From assembly GCA_021324095.1 (NCBI GenBank), contig JAJPJT010000100.1, positions 1 through 53,816 on the forward strand: 53,816 nucleotides of DNA, written 5' to 3'. The stretch is from Gammaproteobacteria bacterium. GTDB taxonomy: Bacteria; Pseudomonadota; Gammaproteobacteria; Xanthomonadales; Rhodanobacteraceae. The position numbers were made by a program, and so were the translations under genes. Numbering within the stretch: the first letter of the stretch is position 1; the number at the start of each line of letters is the position of its first letter. The notes beneath the pieces are model-generated. The model made no database searches, had not been told where the DNA came from, and was given only the letters and a program-made list of their open reading frames with translations. Below are positions 9,028 to 18,700 of this stretch, piece by piece.

Positions 9028-10193
9028 TTGGAAGCCGAGCTCGCGCCGTTGCGCAAGCGCATCACCGCCGCGCTACCCAAGGGCTGGCTGGCCGCGTACC
9101 GCAAACAGCAGAAATACACCGCCGAGGTGCCCGCCGAAACCGCCGAATGGGAAGTACCGCGTGAGCCGCCCGCCGACTGGTCGAAAGATGCCACAGCGCT
9201 GCTCGCCGAGTTTTGGAAATTCCGCATCGCGCGCCAGCAGGAAATCGACGCTTCCATCGCCGCCAAGGCCGACTTCGAGAACCTCTACGATAAACCGTAT
9301 GAGGACAACAAGAAGGTGCGCGTCGCCGGCCCGTTCACGGTGGAGAGCCTGATCCCGCACCGCGTGCTGGGCGTGGACGAGAACGACGAGCTGATCGACG
9401 GCGTGAAGGATTCGGTCGGGGACGAACGTGACCTCGCGGCCATGATTTTGGAAAACCTGTGCACCGCCGGCGTGCAGCAGGCGCACAAGGACGACCGCAT
9501 CAGCTTCACCTCGCTCGTGCCTTGGCCCGGCAACCTCGTATGCGCCGAAGGACGCTACCTCGAAGGCACCCAGGAGAAACGCTCGGGCATCTTCATCGGC
9601 CCCGAGTTCGGCACCGTCTCGCGCCCCGACCTGGTGGAAGCCGCGCGCGAAGCCGGCGACGCCGGTTTCGACGTGCTGATCGCCTGTGCCTTCGACTACG
9701 ACGCCCATTCCGCCGAATTCGAGAAACTCGGCCGCATCCCGGTGCTCAAGGTGCGCATGAACGCCGACCTGCACATGGCCGACGACCTCAAGAACACCGG
9801 CAAGGGCAACCTGTTCGTGATCTTCGGCGAACCCGACATCGACGTGCTCGACGCGGGCGACGGCCAGATCGAGGTGAAGGTAAACGGCGTGGACGTGTTC
9901 AAGCCGCAGACCGGCAAGGTCGAAAGCGACGGCCCCGACGGCATCGCCTGCTGGTTCATCGACACCGACTACAACGAAGAATCCTTCTTCGTCCGCCAAG
10001 CCTATTTCCTCGGCGCCAATGACCCCTAGAAATCACTCAAGACCACCCTCAAGGCCGAAATCAACGCCCACGCCTGGGAAACCCTGCATAGCGACACATC
10101 CCGCCCCTTCCCAAGCCCGAAACCGGCCGCATCGCCGTCAAGGTCATCAACCACCTCGGCGACGAGGTCATGAAAGTGTTTCGGGTGCGGTAA
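9028..10193 (+). pseudogene. Truncated, mutated Mod-type DNA methyltransferase (C-terminal part)
   Basis: The reading frame matches, from memory, the C-terminal non-catalytic part of the site-specific (adenine) DNA methyltransferases found in type III-like restriction systems: blocks such as DKPYEDNKKVRVAGPFTVESL, GPEFGTVSRPDLVEAAREAG and WFIDTDYNEESFFVR. The catalytic N-terminus (FxGxG SAM site, DPPY) is absent, cut off near the tRNA terminator. The frame is broken by TAG at 10027-10029, after GANDP. The family sequence then resumes (KSLKTTLKAEINAHAWETL) and needs a frameshift near 10108 to finish as AVKVINHLGDEVMKVFRVR with TAA at 10191. It is therefore a triple-damaged relic. The initial TTG is only the ORF edge, not a real start. 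Confidence 0.85.
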
Positions 10194-10203
10194 AGTTGCC
10201 GAC

Positions 10204-10959
10204 ATGAGCGAACAAGACCTCCACTTCGCCAATCCTCCAATCGTCGAGGCTGTAGTCGACATCGAGTGTGACTTTGCGGCGGACTTCAACCTGAAGTCCA
10301 TTGAGGAGTCGCTCAGACAGACTTTCGTTGGCACGTATCCGAAGACCCAGACGCGCTTGCTTCAAGAGTTCTCGTTCGCCATGAAACCGGGTGAGCCGGT
10401 CGGTCGGTCAGCGCGGCAGGCTCTTCAGGCTTTTCAGTTTTTGCACGACGACAGCAAACAGTTGGTCCAGGCGCGCACCACCGGCTACTCGTTCAATCGA
10501 CTTGCCCCATATTCAAGTCTCGATGAGTACCTGCCAGAGATTCAACGGACTTGGAACCTGTATCGGGCGGTCGCAAATCCGATCCAGATTCGTGCGGTCC
10601 AGTTGAGATACATAAACCGCATCCTGCTTCCAATGCCGGACGGACAGCTCGACCTCGACCTGTATTTCAGGAATGGTCCACGACTGCCCGAGGGTAGCGA
10701 CTTGACCTTCAACGGCTTCCTCAATCAAAGTTCAGCCGTGGAGCGTGAAACCGGCTATCTTGTGACCACGGTTCTGACCGCTGAGCAGCCTCAGGAAAGC
10801 AAACTTCCCATCATCTTCGATGTCACGGTCAGAGCGGTAGTTGGCACGGACCCCGCGGACTGGGGTTGGCTTGAGGCTACCATGCGGTCGCTCCGAGGCT
10901 TGAAGAATCGTGTGTTCGTAAACACATTAAAGCAGGCATGTTTGAACCTCTTTCAATGA
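10204..10959 (+). CDS. TIGR04255 family protein
   Basis: A 251-residue protein with the layout of the sporadically distributed TIGR04255 family: an N-terminal FANPPIVEAVVDIEC, a central AVQLRYINRILLP, and a C-terminal RSLRGLKNRVFVNTLKQACLNLF. Its biochemical function is not established. It starts 10 bp after the methyltransferase relic and overlaps the next gene by 4 bp (ATGA). No signal peptide or membrane segment is visible, so it is presumably cytosolic. Unlike both flanking genes it is intact, which suggests it is still useful or was acquired or kept independently. Family members often sit in variable, defence-like neighbourhoods, but a defence role here is inference. Confidence 0.8.
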   Translation: MSEQDLHFANPPIVEAVVDIECDFAADFNLKSIEESLRQTFVGTYPKTQTRLLQEFSFAMKPGEPVGRSARQALQAFQFLHDDSKQLVQARTTGYSFNRLAPYSSLDEYLPEIQRTWNLYRAVANPIQIRAVQLRYINRILLPMPDGQLDLDLYFRNGPRLPEGSDLTFNGFLNQSSAVERETGYLVTTVLTAEQPQESKLPIIFDVTVRAVVGTDPADWGWLEATMRSLRGLKNRVFVNTLKQACLNLFQ

Positions 10960-11471
10960 GCGCCGCCCTGTGTCTCGGCTATTCAGCGTTGGCTGGGTAC
11001 GCCCGGCCGAGTAGCGCGTACTCCCGTGAGGCAGGGGAGATTTCCGACGCAGCCTGCCGTGTTATGCAGGATCGGCTCGGTTCCGAGTCGCTGTTCGGCA
11101 AAAAGATGGTGGGTCTTTCGACGTTGGTTGCAACCGTCGATGCCGTGCACGTCGATTCTGAACAGGAACCCGTCAGTGCACCTGCGCGGGTCAACGCCGA
11201 GCAATTTTTGCTCGCGCTACCAGACAACTTGCCGATGCCGGAAGTCGGAATCGATCCAGACGGTGCCGTTTCGCTGACGTGGTTTGCGTCTCGGACTCAG
11301 ATGTTCTCTGTAAGCATTGACGAGTCAGACAGAATCGCGTTCGCGTGGTTGGATGGTTCGGATAAGGGACACGCGGTCGCCCGCTTCCGTCCACCAGTAT
11401 TGCCCGGTGTGATTGTTTCCACCCTGCGTTCGATAGTTGCTAATGGCCCAGTTACCCTCCGGGCTGCCTGA
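10956..11471 (+). CDS. Hypothetical protein, second gene of TIGR04255 cassette
   Basis: A 171-residue protein of unknown function, probably cytosolic. I recognise no domain. The ATG at 10956 overlaps the TIGR04255 stop as ATGA, arguing for translational coupling; an ATG at 10938 is also possible but lies deeper in the upstream gene. The C-terminal half (about 70-165) looks beta-rich: LPMPEVGIDPDGAVSLTWF, MFSVSIDESDRIAFAWL. Its 3' end overlaps the next gene by 29 bp. Tight overlaps on both sides indicate one operon whose products probably act together. Confidence 0.75.
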   Translation: MSAALCLGYSALAGYARPSSAYSREAGEISDAACRVMQDRLGSESLFGKKMVGLSTLVATVDAVHVDSEQEPVSAPARVNAEQFLLALPDNLPMPEVGIDPDGAVSLTWFASRTQMFSVSIDESDRIAFAWLDGSDKGHAVARFRPPVLPGVIVSTLRSIVANGPVTLRAA

Positions 11472-11886
11472 AATCGTTGCCGACGACGAAGACGTCGCAC
11501 GATTTCTGACGCAAAGCAACCACTTTACAAGCCAACACGTTCAGCCGATTGCCTTTCTCCCCAGCAGGGATCGGGAAACGTCTGCATCCCGACACGGTCG
11601 TGAACCCATCGAATCGCTGCGCTCAATTGGTCTAGCGGTAGCCGAGGCTAGTGGACGCAGGTTGTACGGGGCAGCGATTTTCAAGGCACGCGATGTCCGT
11701 GAAGCATCCCTTGAAATCGTGCCGGATGAACCGCCAAATCGGCATGCGGTCATTCGCCGCTGGCCGTGGATCGAGAATGACCCCAAGTTGCGAAAAGCTC
11801 AGCAAATGGAACACGCGCTGGTTCTGGTAAGCGCATCCGGTGAACCACTGCTGTTCAACGGGGGGCTTGCGTGGACTTCCGGATAG
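11443..11886 (+). CDS. Hypothetical protein, third gene of TIGR04255 cassette
   Basis: A 147-residue protein starting at ATG 11443 (MAQLPSGLPEIVADDEDVARFL), overlapping the previous gene by 29 bp. I recognise no characterised family. It contains the segment SLEIVPDEPPNRHAVIRRWPW and a C-terminal HALVLVSASGEPLLFNGG. Its last codons (TSG-stop) overlap the GTG start of the RelE-helicase fusion by 16 bp. The first two residues of the longer open frame (TTG CTA) precede the ATG and are not needed. Confidence 0.72.
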   Translation: MAQLPSGLPEIVADDEDVARFLTQSNHFTSQHVQPIAFLPSRDRETSASRHGREPIESLRSIGLAVAEASGRRLYGAAIFKARDVREASLEIVPDEPPNRHAVIRRWPWIENDPKLRKAQQMEHALVLVSASGEPLLFNGGLAWTSG

Positions 11887-13643
11887 CCGAAACCTTCACC
11901 GACAGCCTTGCACGCCTGACCGGCGACGAGCAGAAGGCGGTCAAGACCACGGCATTCGACCAGCAGGTGAACCCGGCGAATCCGGGCATGAGCTTCCACA
12001 AGCTCGACAAGGCGCGCGACAAGAATTTCTGGTCGGTGCGGGTGAGCCTCGATATTCGCCTAATCGTGCATCGCACGACGCAAAGCTTTCTGCTTTGCTT
12101 CGTCGGCCACCACGACGACGCATACGACTGGGCGGAGCGCCGCAAGATCGAGATACACCCCAACACCGGCGCCGTGCAGATCGTGGAGATCCGCGAGCGC
12201 GTCGAGGAAATCACGATTCCGAAATACGTGGAACACCAGCCGCGCGGGCTGACCAGCGCGCCGCTGTTCGCAGCCGTCGCCGACGGCGACTTGCTGTCGT
12301 GGGGTGTGCCGCCGGAATGGCTGCCGGATGTTCGCGCAACAGCGAAGATGGGCTGCTGGCATTGACGGACCATCTTCCTGCCGAAGCGGCCGAGGCGCTG
12401 ATCGAGTTTGCGACGGGTGGGCACCCGCAAGCACGTCTTCTGGCGGGGATGCCTGGTACGGGTTTGCGGTTGGTACCGTAGCACGGATGTTGAAACCAGA
12501 GGCTGTCAGTTTCAGTGCTCGCGAAGCGCAGGCCGTAAGTTCCGATCCCTTTGCCCATCCGGACGCCCAGCGCCGCTTTCGCACCATCGAAAGCAGCGAA
12601 GAGCTGGAACGCGCACTGGACGCACCCTGGGACAAGTGGACGATTTTCCTGCATCCGGCGCAACGCGAATGGGTGGACAGGAACTACGGCGGGCCGGCGC
12701 GGGTTTCCGGGTCGGCTGGTACCGGCAAGACCATCGTGGCGCTGCACCGCGCCGTGCACCTGGCGCGCACGCAGCTGGAAGGCCGCGTGCTGTTGACCAC
12801 GGTTTCCGATGCGTTGGCCAATGCGCTGAAGGTGAAGTTGCGGCGCTTGGTCGGTAACGAACCACATCTTGCCGAACGCATCGACGTGTACTCGATGGAT
12901 GCCGTTGGCGAGAGGCTGTACAAATCGGCGTTCGGCTCACTGCGACTGGCGACGGCGCAGGATGTCGACAAATTGCTGGAATCGGCAGTGAAAGCGCATC
13001 CGGATCACGGTTTCAGCACGGCGTCCTTGCTCTCGGAATGGAACGGCGTCGTGGACGCATGGCAGTTGCAGTCATGGGAAGCCTATCGCGATGTGCAGCG
13101 GCTCGGCCGCAGGACACGCTTGCCCGAGGGCCGACGCAAGGAGCTATGGGCGATCTACGGTGACGTGCTTGGCAGGCTGGAAGCCGAGGACAAGGTTACC
13201 CGTGCCGGCATGTTCACGCGCCTTGCCGATGAATTGGCCAGGCGCGATCGACCGCCGTACGACTTTGCCGTGGTGGACGAGTCGCAAGACATCAATGTGG
13301 CGCAGTTGCGGTTCCTCGCCGCGCTGGGCGACGATCGGCCAAACTCGTTGTTCTTCGCGGGCGACTTGTGCCAGCTCATCTTCCAGCAGCCGTTTTCCTG
13401 GAAATCGCAGGGTGTGGATATCCGCGGACGTGCGCGCACGCTGCATGTGAATTATCGGACGTCGCATCAAATCCGCGCGCAGGCCGATCGCCTGCTCGAC
13501 CCGGTGGTCGCCGACGTGGACGGAAACCAGCAAGAGCGCAAGGGCACGGTTTCCGTCTTCAATGGCCGGAACCCGAAATCCGCACGTTTGGCAACGCAGC
13601 GAACGAATCTGCGACGGTTGGCGAGTGGCTTCTCGAAGGATGA
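11871..13643 (+). pseudogene. Broken RelE-like domain / UvrD-type helicase fusion
   Basis: A GTG at 11871 opens an N-terminal RelE/ParE-like domain (MDFRIAETFTDSLARL...FHKLDKARDKNFW, DIRLIVH, HHDDAYDWAERR). A UvrD/Rep-type superfamily 1 helicase follows, with Walker A GSAGTGKT (about 12711-12734) and motif II VDESQD. Three frame changes are needed. Near 12335 the frame moves to the one encoding SEDGLLALTDHLPAEAAEAL. Between about 12420 and 12540 it moves to the frame with DPFAHPDAQRRFRTI. At about 13565 a missing C moves it to EPEIRTFGNAANESATVGEWL, which stops at 13641-13643. The C-terminal helicase motifs (IV-VI) are lost. The toxin-like fold fused to a helicase is seen in related proteins; activity here is very unlikely. 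Confidence 0.8.
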
Positions 13644-13875
13644 ACTTGCCGAGTTGCGCGAAGCGATCCGGCAGATCGGGCCGATCGGGCGCAACCTCAA
13701 CATGATCACCCACCGGTTGCAGCGCAGCGACCAGTGGAGCGATGCCCAGCGCGAGTTCGTCCAGGCTGCCGAGCGCGCCGTCGACAAGGTCCACGCGCCG
13801 TCCGCAATCTGGCGCAGAAGGCGTCGTATCGAACGGGAGCACCGGATTCCGGATGATTGGGAGGAGATCGAGTAA
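13626..13875 (+). pseudogene. Fragment resembling a mobilisation (MobC-like) protein C-terminus
   Basis: After the helicase similarity ends, the +1 frame encodes about 82 residues beginning SKDELAELREAIRQIGPIGR and continuing NLNMITHRLQ. The ELRxxIxxIGxxGRNLNxI pattern resembles the conserved core of MobC-type relaxosome accessory proteins. No start codon or N-terminus is present, so this looks like a 3' fragment joined to the helicase relic by a deletion. The assignment is tentative, from one short motif. Its stop codon lies inside the 39-bp hairpin. Confidence 0.4.
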
Positions 13876-13908
13876 GTATCCCCCGGCTTCGCCGGGAGAT
13901 ACTTACTC
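13870..13908. repeat. 18-bp-arm inverted repeat over a stop codon
   Basis: The left arm is 13870-13887 (GAGTAAGTATC then CCCCGGC) and the right arm 13891-13908, with one mismatch and a TTC loop. The left arm contains the last codon and TAA stop of the upstream frame. No T-run follows. It could be a 3'-end structure or the end of a mobile element. Confidence 0.8.
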
Positions 13909-14102
13909 GCGAAAGGTGCCAGGCCGGCGCGTGGGCCGGTCTTGAATCTGCCGCGACGGTTCGTGGAGCTGGCGGCATCGTGCGCGCTCGTGCACTTCCG
14001 TAGCGATCGACGATCGATCGGTCGATTCTGTTGCCGCACCGATGTCGCGAAATTTGCCGCGTACAGCGGAACTTCATCGAAACGGCTCGACATGCACACC
14101 AC
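13909..14102. other. Non-coding spacer in degraded island
   Basis: I see no supported gene between the long hairpin and the IS remnant. A GATCG-rich near-palindrome lies around 14000-14025. The stretch is presumably residue of earlier mobile elements. Confidence 0.4.
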
Positions 14103-14235
14103 GGGACCGTGCTCGTCTTGATGCTCCAGCGCCCTCTGCACCGATCGCTCCTGCACTTCAGGTGAGTACCGCGTATCTGTGTTCATGCTCCAATCCCCCG
14201 AAGGTCGGAGCCGCCGGAAGAGCAGGGCCGGTTCA
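14103..14235 (-). mobile_element. IS3-family remnant: left end and orfA start
   Basis: On the minus strand an ATG at 14186 opens MNTDTRYSPEVQERSVQRAL, continuing EHQDEHG. This is the characteristic start of IS3-family OrfA proteins (RYSPEVRERAVRMVLEHQGEHGSQW). Similarity stops near 14103, so about 28 residues remain. About 48 bp upstream of the ATG, the minus strand reads TGAACCGGCCCTG from 14235, a TG-initiated end as expected for an IS3 terminal repeat. The other end and orfB are absent. The element ends 27 bp from the efflux operon's last gene. Confidence 0.7.
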
Positions 14236-14261
14236 GATGCCTGATGTCTTACAAGTGTGGC

Positions 14262-15725
14262 TCAATGATCACGCTCGCGTTGCATCTTTGTGTCGCCCGC
14301 CCGCGCAATACTGCTGCAACGGACATCGCCGCAAGCCTGCCAGCCGCCGCCCAGCGCCTTGTAGAGCGCCACCGCGCGGATATCGATTGCCGCTTCGCCC
14401 TGCGCCAGGGCATCTTCGGCCGCCAGCTGCACGCGCTCGGCATCCAGCAATTCCAGGAAACCCGTCGCGCCTTCCTGATAGCGGATGTGCGCGAGCCCGG
14501 CGGCGCGACGACTCTGTTGCGCCTGTGCGATGAGTTTGTCCACGCGCACGTGCTGCTGGTTGTAGCCGACCACGGCGTTGTCGACGTCTTCGATCGCTTC
14601 GAGTACGGTGCGCTGGTAATTCGCCTGCGCCGCGTCGGCGCGTGCCTCGGCGGCATGCAGTTCGCTGCGCACGTGCTTCACGTTGAGCCCATTCCAGGTG
14701 ATGCTGGGCATGAGCGACCACGCACGCGTGGACGGGGCGCCGAAGTCGTTGCTGCGCCCGGCCAGGAAGCCGAGGAAGCCACCCAGCGAAATGTGCGGGA
14801 AGAAGTCCGCCTTGGCTACGCCGATGCGCGCGACGGCAGCAGCGTATTCACGCTCGGCTATGCGCACGTCCGGACGGCGCGCCAGTACGTCGCCCGCCGC
14901 GCCCATCGGCAATACCGCATCGATCGGCTTGAATGTTTTCGGCGACACGTCGACATCGAGCGCGCCGGGCCGCTCGCCCAGCAGCACGGCAAGCCGGTAC
15001 TCGTCCGCGTGCGCCTGCATGTCCAGCAATGGCAACTGCGCTTCCACCGCGCTCAAGCGCGCCTCGGCGCTGGCGACGTCCTGGTCCGAGGCGGTCCCGA
15101 CTTCGGCGCGGGTGCGGATCAGCTTCAGCGTGTCCTGCTGGTTGGAGATGTCACGCCGGGCGATGGCCTGCCGCTGCTGCACGCCGCGCAATTCGAAATA
15201 GTTGCGTGCCACTTCTGCGAACAGGCTCACCTGCACATCCTCAAGGGCAGCTTTGCTGGCGCCGAAATCGGCGCGCGCGGCCTCCACCGAACGGCGCACG
15301 CCGCCGAACAGGTCGATCTCCCAGCTGGCATCGAAACCGGCCTGATACGCCGTCACCGTGTTGCGTTGCGCACTGATGCCGGGTGTCTGCTCGCGGCTGC
15401 GTGTGTACGAAATCCCGGCTTGGATATCAGGCAGGTACTGCGATTTGGCGCCACCCAGCAGCGCGCGCGATTCGTCGAGGTGCGCCAAGGCGATGCGCAG
15501 ATCGAGGTTGTTTGCCGCCGCGTGCTGGATCAGCTGATCCAGCACGGGATCGCCGAACTGCTTCCACCACGCGGCCTGGAATTTCGCGGCGCTTTCGCGC
15601 GCCGCATCCAGTTCCTGCAGGCGCGGCGTGGGCGTGGCGGGTTTGTGATAGTTCGGCCCGGCGGTGACGCAACCGGTCAGCGCGAGCGCCGCAACCAGCA
15701 CGCCGTTTCGTATCAAGGCGATCAT
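14262..15725 (-). CDS. RND efflux outer-membrane lipoprotein (NodT/OprM family)
   Basis: An outer-membrane factor of about 487 residues that forms the TolC-like exit duct of a tripartite pump. ATG 15725 gives MIALIRNGVLVAALALTGC, a lipoprotein signal with lipobox LTGC. Two OEP repeats follow, with typical sequences FDASWEIDLFGGVRRSVEAA, FLELLDAERVQLAAEDAL and ALYKALGGGW near the end. About 20 unusual residues follow ALGGGW; they may be read-through into DNA altered by the adjacent IS insertion. It starts 1 bp beyond the pump gene's stop, so the two are translationally coupled. Confidence 0.9.
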   Translation of the reverse strand: MIALIRNGVLVAALALTGCVTAGPNYHKPATPTPRLQELDAARESAAKFQAAWWKQFGDPVLDQLIQHAAANNLDLRIALAHLDESRALLGGAKSQYLPDIQAGISYTRSREQTPGISAQRNTVTAYQAGFDASWEIDLFGGVRRSVEAARADFGASKAALEDVQVSLFAEVARNYFELRGVQQRQAIARRDISNQQDTLKLIRTRAEVGTASDQDVASAEARLSAVEAQLPLLDMQAHADEYRLAVLLGERPGALDVDVSPKTFKPIDAVLPMGAAGDVLARRPDVRIAEREYAAAVARIGVAKADFFPHISLGGFLGFLAGRSNDFGAPSTRAWSLMPSITWNGLNVKHVRSELHAAEARADAAQANYQRTVLEAIEDVDNAVVGYNQQHVRVDKLIAQAQQSRRAAGLAHIRYQEGATGFLELLDAERVQLAAEDALAQGEAAIDIRAVALYKALGGGWQACGDVRCSSIARAGDTKMQRERDH

Positions 15726-15726
15726 C

Positions 15727-18700
15727 TCAATGGCCCTCCAGCGCCGGCTTCGCATCCGCACGCGCACGCTTGCGCGCTTCGCGACGCTCCACGAAGGCAC
15801 GAATCAATACATAGAACAGCGGTGTGTAGGCGAGCCCGAAGATCGTCACGCCGAGCATGCCCGAGAACACCGCCACGCCCATCGCATGGCGCATCTCGGC
15901 GCCGGCACCGTGCGAGGTGACCAACGGCACCACGCCCATGATGAAGGCGATCGACGTCATCAGAATCGGACGCAGGCGCAGGCGTGCCGCTTCCAATACC
16001 GCCTCGTGGCGGGGCAAACCATCGAGCTGGCGTTCGCGCGCAAATTCCACGATCAGGATCGCGTTCTTGCACGCGAGGCCCACCAGCACGATCAGTCCGA
16101 TCTGGGTGAAGATGTTGTTGTCGCCGCCCGACAGCCACACGCCGGCGATCGCGGACAGCAGCACCATCGGTACGATCAGGATCACCGCCAGCGGCAGCGA
16201 CCAGCTTTCATACAGCGAGGACAGCACCAGGAACACCAGCAGCACGCACAACGGGAACACCAGCACCGCCGTGTTGCCGGCGAGGATCTGCTGATAGGTG
16301 AGGTCGGTCCACTCGAAGCTCATGCCGTTTGGCAACAGTTGCCTGGCCAGCTTCACCATGGCCGCCTGCGCCTGACCCGAGCTGTAGCCGGCCGCAGGAC
16401 CACCGTTGATCTCCGCGGTCGGGTAGCCGTTGTAGTGCATCACGCGATCGGGTCCGGCGCCGCGCTTGACGGTGACGAACGAGCCCAGCGGCACCATGTC
16501 GCCCTTGGCGTTGCGGGTCTGCAACTGACCGATGTCGGCAAGGTCGTGGCGGAATTTGGGCTCGGCCGACACGTTTACCTGATAGGTGCGTCCGAAGCGG
16601 TTGAAGTCGTTGACGTACAGCGAGCCCAGGTACGCCTGCATGGTCTGGTAGGCATCGGTGAGATCCACGCCTTCGGCCTTGGCCTGCTCGCGATTCACGT
16701 ACACGTCCACCTGCGGCACGCTGACTTGGAAGCTCGAGAACAACCCGGCCAGCACGGGATCCTTGCGGCCGGCCGCGATCAGTTTCTGAGTCTGCGCGTA
16801 CAGCTCATTGAAACCGAGTTGACCTCGATCCTCGATCTGCATCCGGAATCCGCCGATCGTACCGAGGCCCATCACCGGCGGCGGCGGAAACACCGCGATG
16901 TAAGCGTCCTGGATGGAAGCGAACTTCCGGTTCAAGGCACCCGCGATCGCGCCCGCGGAAAGGCTGGCGCTGCGGCGCTCCTCGAACGGTTTGAGGGTCA
17001 CGAACACGATGCCTGAATTGGAGGCATTCGTGAAACCGTTGATCGAGAGGCCGGGGAAGGCGACCGCGTTCAACACGCCCGGCTGTTTCAATGCAATCGC
17101 GCTCATGCGCTTGATCACGTCACTGGTACGATCCAGCGAAGCTGCATCAGGCAACTGCGCGAACGCCACCAGGTACTGCTTGTCCTGGGTCGGCACGAAA
17201 CCGGTCGGCACGTGCGTGAAGCCGAACCAGGTCAGCGCGATCAGCCCGGCGTAGACCACCAGCGCGGCCCCGCCCTTGCCTTGGAGCCTGCGCGTGCCTT
17301 CCACGTAGCGATCCGCGCCGCGGTGGAACCGGCGGTTGAACGGGCGGAACAGCCAACCAAAAGCAAGATCGATGCCGCGGGTCAGGCGATCCTTGGGCGC
17401 GTCGTGCGGCAGCAGCAGAATCGCGGACAATGCCGGGCTCAGGGTCAACGAATTGAACGCCGAGATCACCGTCGAGATCGCGATGGTCAGCGCGAACTGG
17501 CGATAGAACTCGCCCGTGAGCCCACTGATGAAGGCGGTCGGGATGAACACCGCACACAGCACCAGCGCAGTCGCCACGATCGGACTCGTGACCTCGCGCA
17601 TCGCCTGGCGCGTGGCTTCCCTGGGCGGCTGGCCGAGTTCGATGTGGCGCTCCACGTTCTCGACCACCACGATCGCGTCATCCACCACGATGCCGATTGC
17701 CAGCACCATGCCGAACAGCGACAGTGCGTTGAGCGAGAACCCGATCAGGTACATCACCGCGAAGGTGCCGATCAGCGACACCGGCACCGAAATCAGCGGG
17801 ATGATCGAGGCGCGCCAGGTCTGCAGGAACAGGATCACCACCAGCACCACCAGCGCGATCGCTTCCAGCAACGTTTCCACCACGGCATGGATGGAATCGC
17901 GCACGAACACGGTCGGGTCATACACGATCCGGTAGTCCACGCCCTGCGGGAATTGCTGCTTCAGTCGCGCCATCGTGGCGCGCACTTCATCGGAAATCTG
18001 GATCGCGTTGGAGCCGGGCCGCGCGAAAATCGGTATCGCCACGGCCGGCTGGCCATTCAACAGGCTGCGCAGCGCGTACTGGTCGGCGCCGAGTTGCACC
18101 CGTGCCACGTCGCGCAGGTGCACGACGCCGCCATCCGGGTCGGTGCGCACGATGATGTCCTTGAAATCGTCGACACTGCTCAGCCGTCCGCGGGTGTTGA
18201 TGTTGAGCTGGAAGGCCGAGTTGCCCGGACCGGGCGGCGCGTTGAGCTTGCCGGCTGCGACCTGCACGTTCTGCTCGCGAATGGCATTCACCACGTCGCC
18301 GACGGTGAGGTTGCGCTGGGCGAGCTTCTGCGGATCCAGCCATACCCGCATGGAATATTCGCCGGCACCGAAAATCTGCACGTCGCCGATGCCGTTCAGC
18401 CGGCGCAGCACGTCCTGCACGTGCAGGCGCGCGTAGTTTGACAGATACAGCATGTCGTAGCGGTGATCGGGCGAGACCAGATGCACCACCATGGTGAGGT
18501 CGGGCGAACTTTTCTGCGTGGTTATGCCGAGCCGCTGGACCTCTTCTGGCAGGCGCGGCAACGCCTGCGCCACGCGGTTCTGCACTTCGACCTGCGCTTC
18601 GTCGAGATCGGTCCCCAGTGCGAAGGTGACGGTGAGCGTCATGGTGCCGTCGCTGGTGGCCTGCGAGGACGAATACAGCATTCCCTGCGCGCCGTTGATC

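Noticed and set aside
12304..13875. Intact 523-residue helicase gene
   Set aside because: The frame is open, but its first ~75 residues and the segment after about 13565 do not match the helicase family; matching sequence lies in other frames, so it is a composite of damaged genes.
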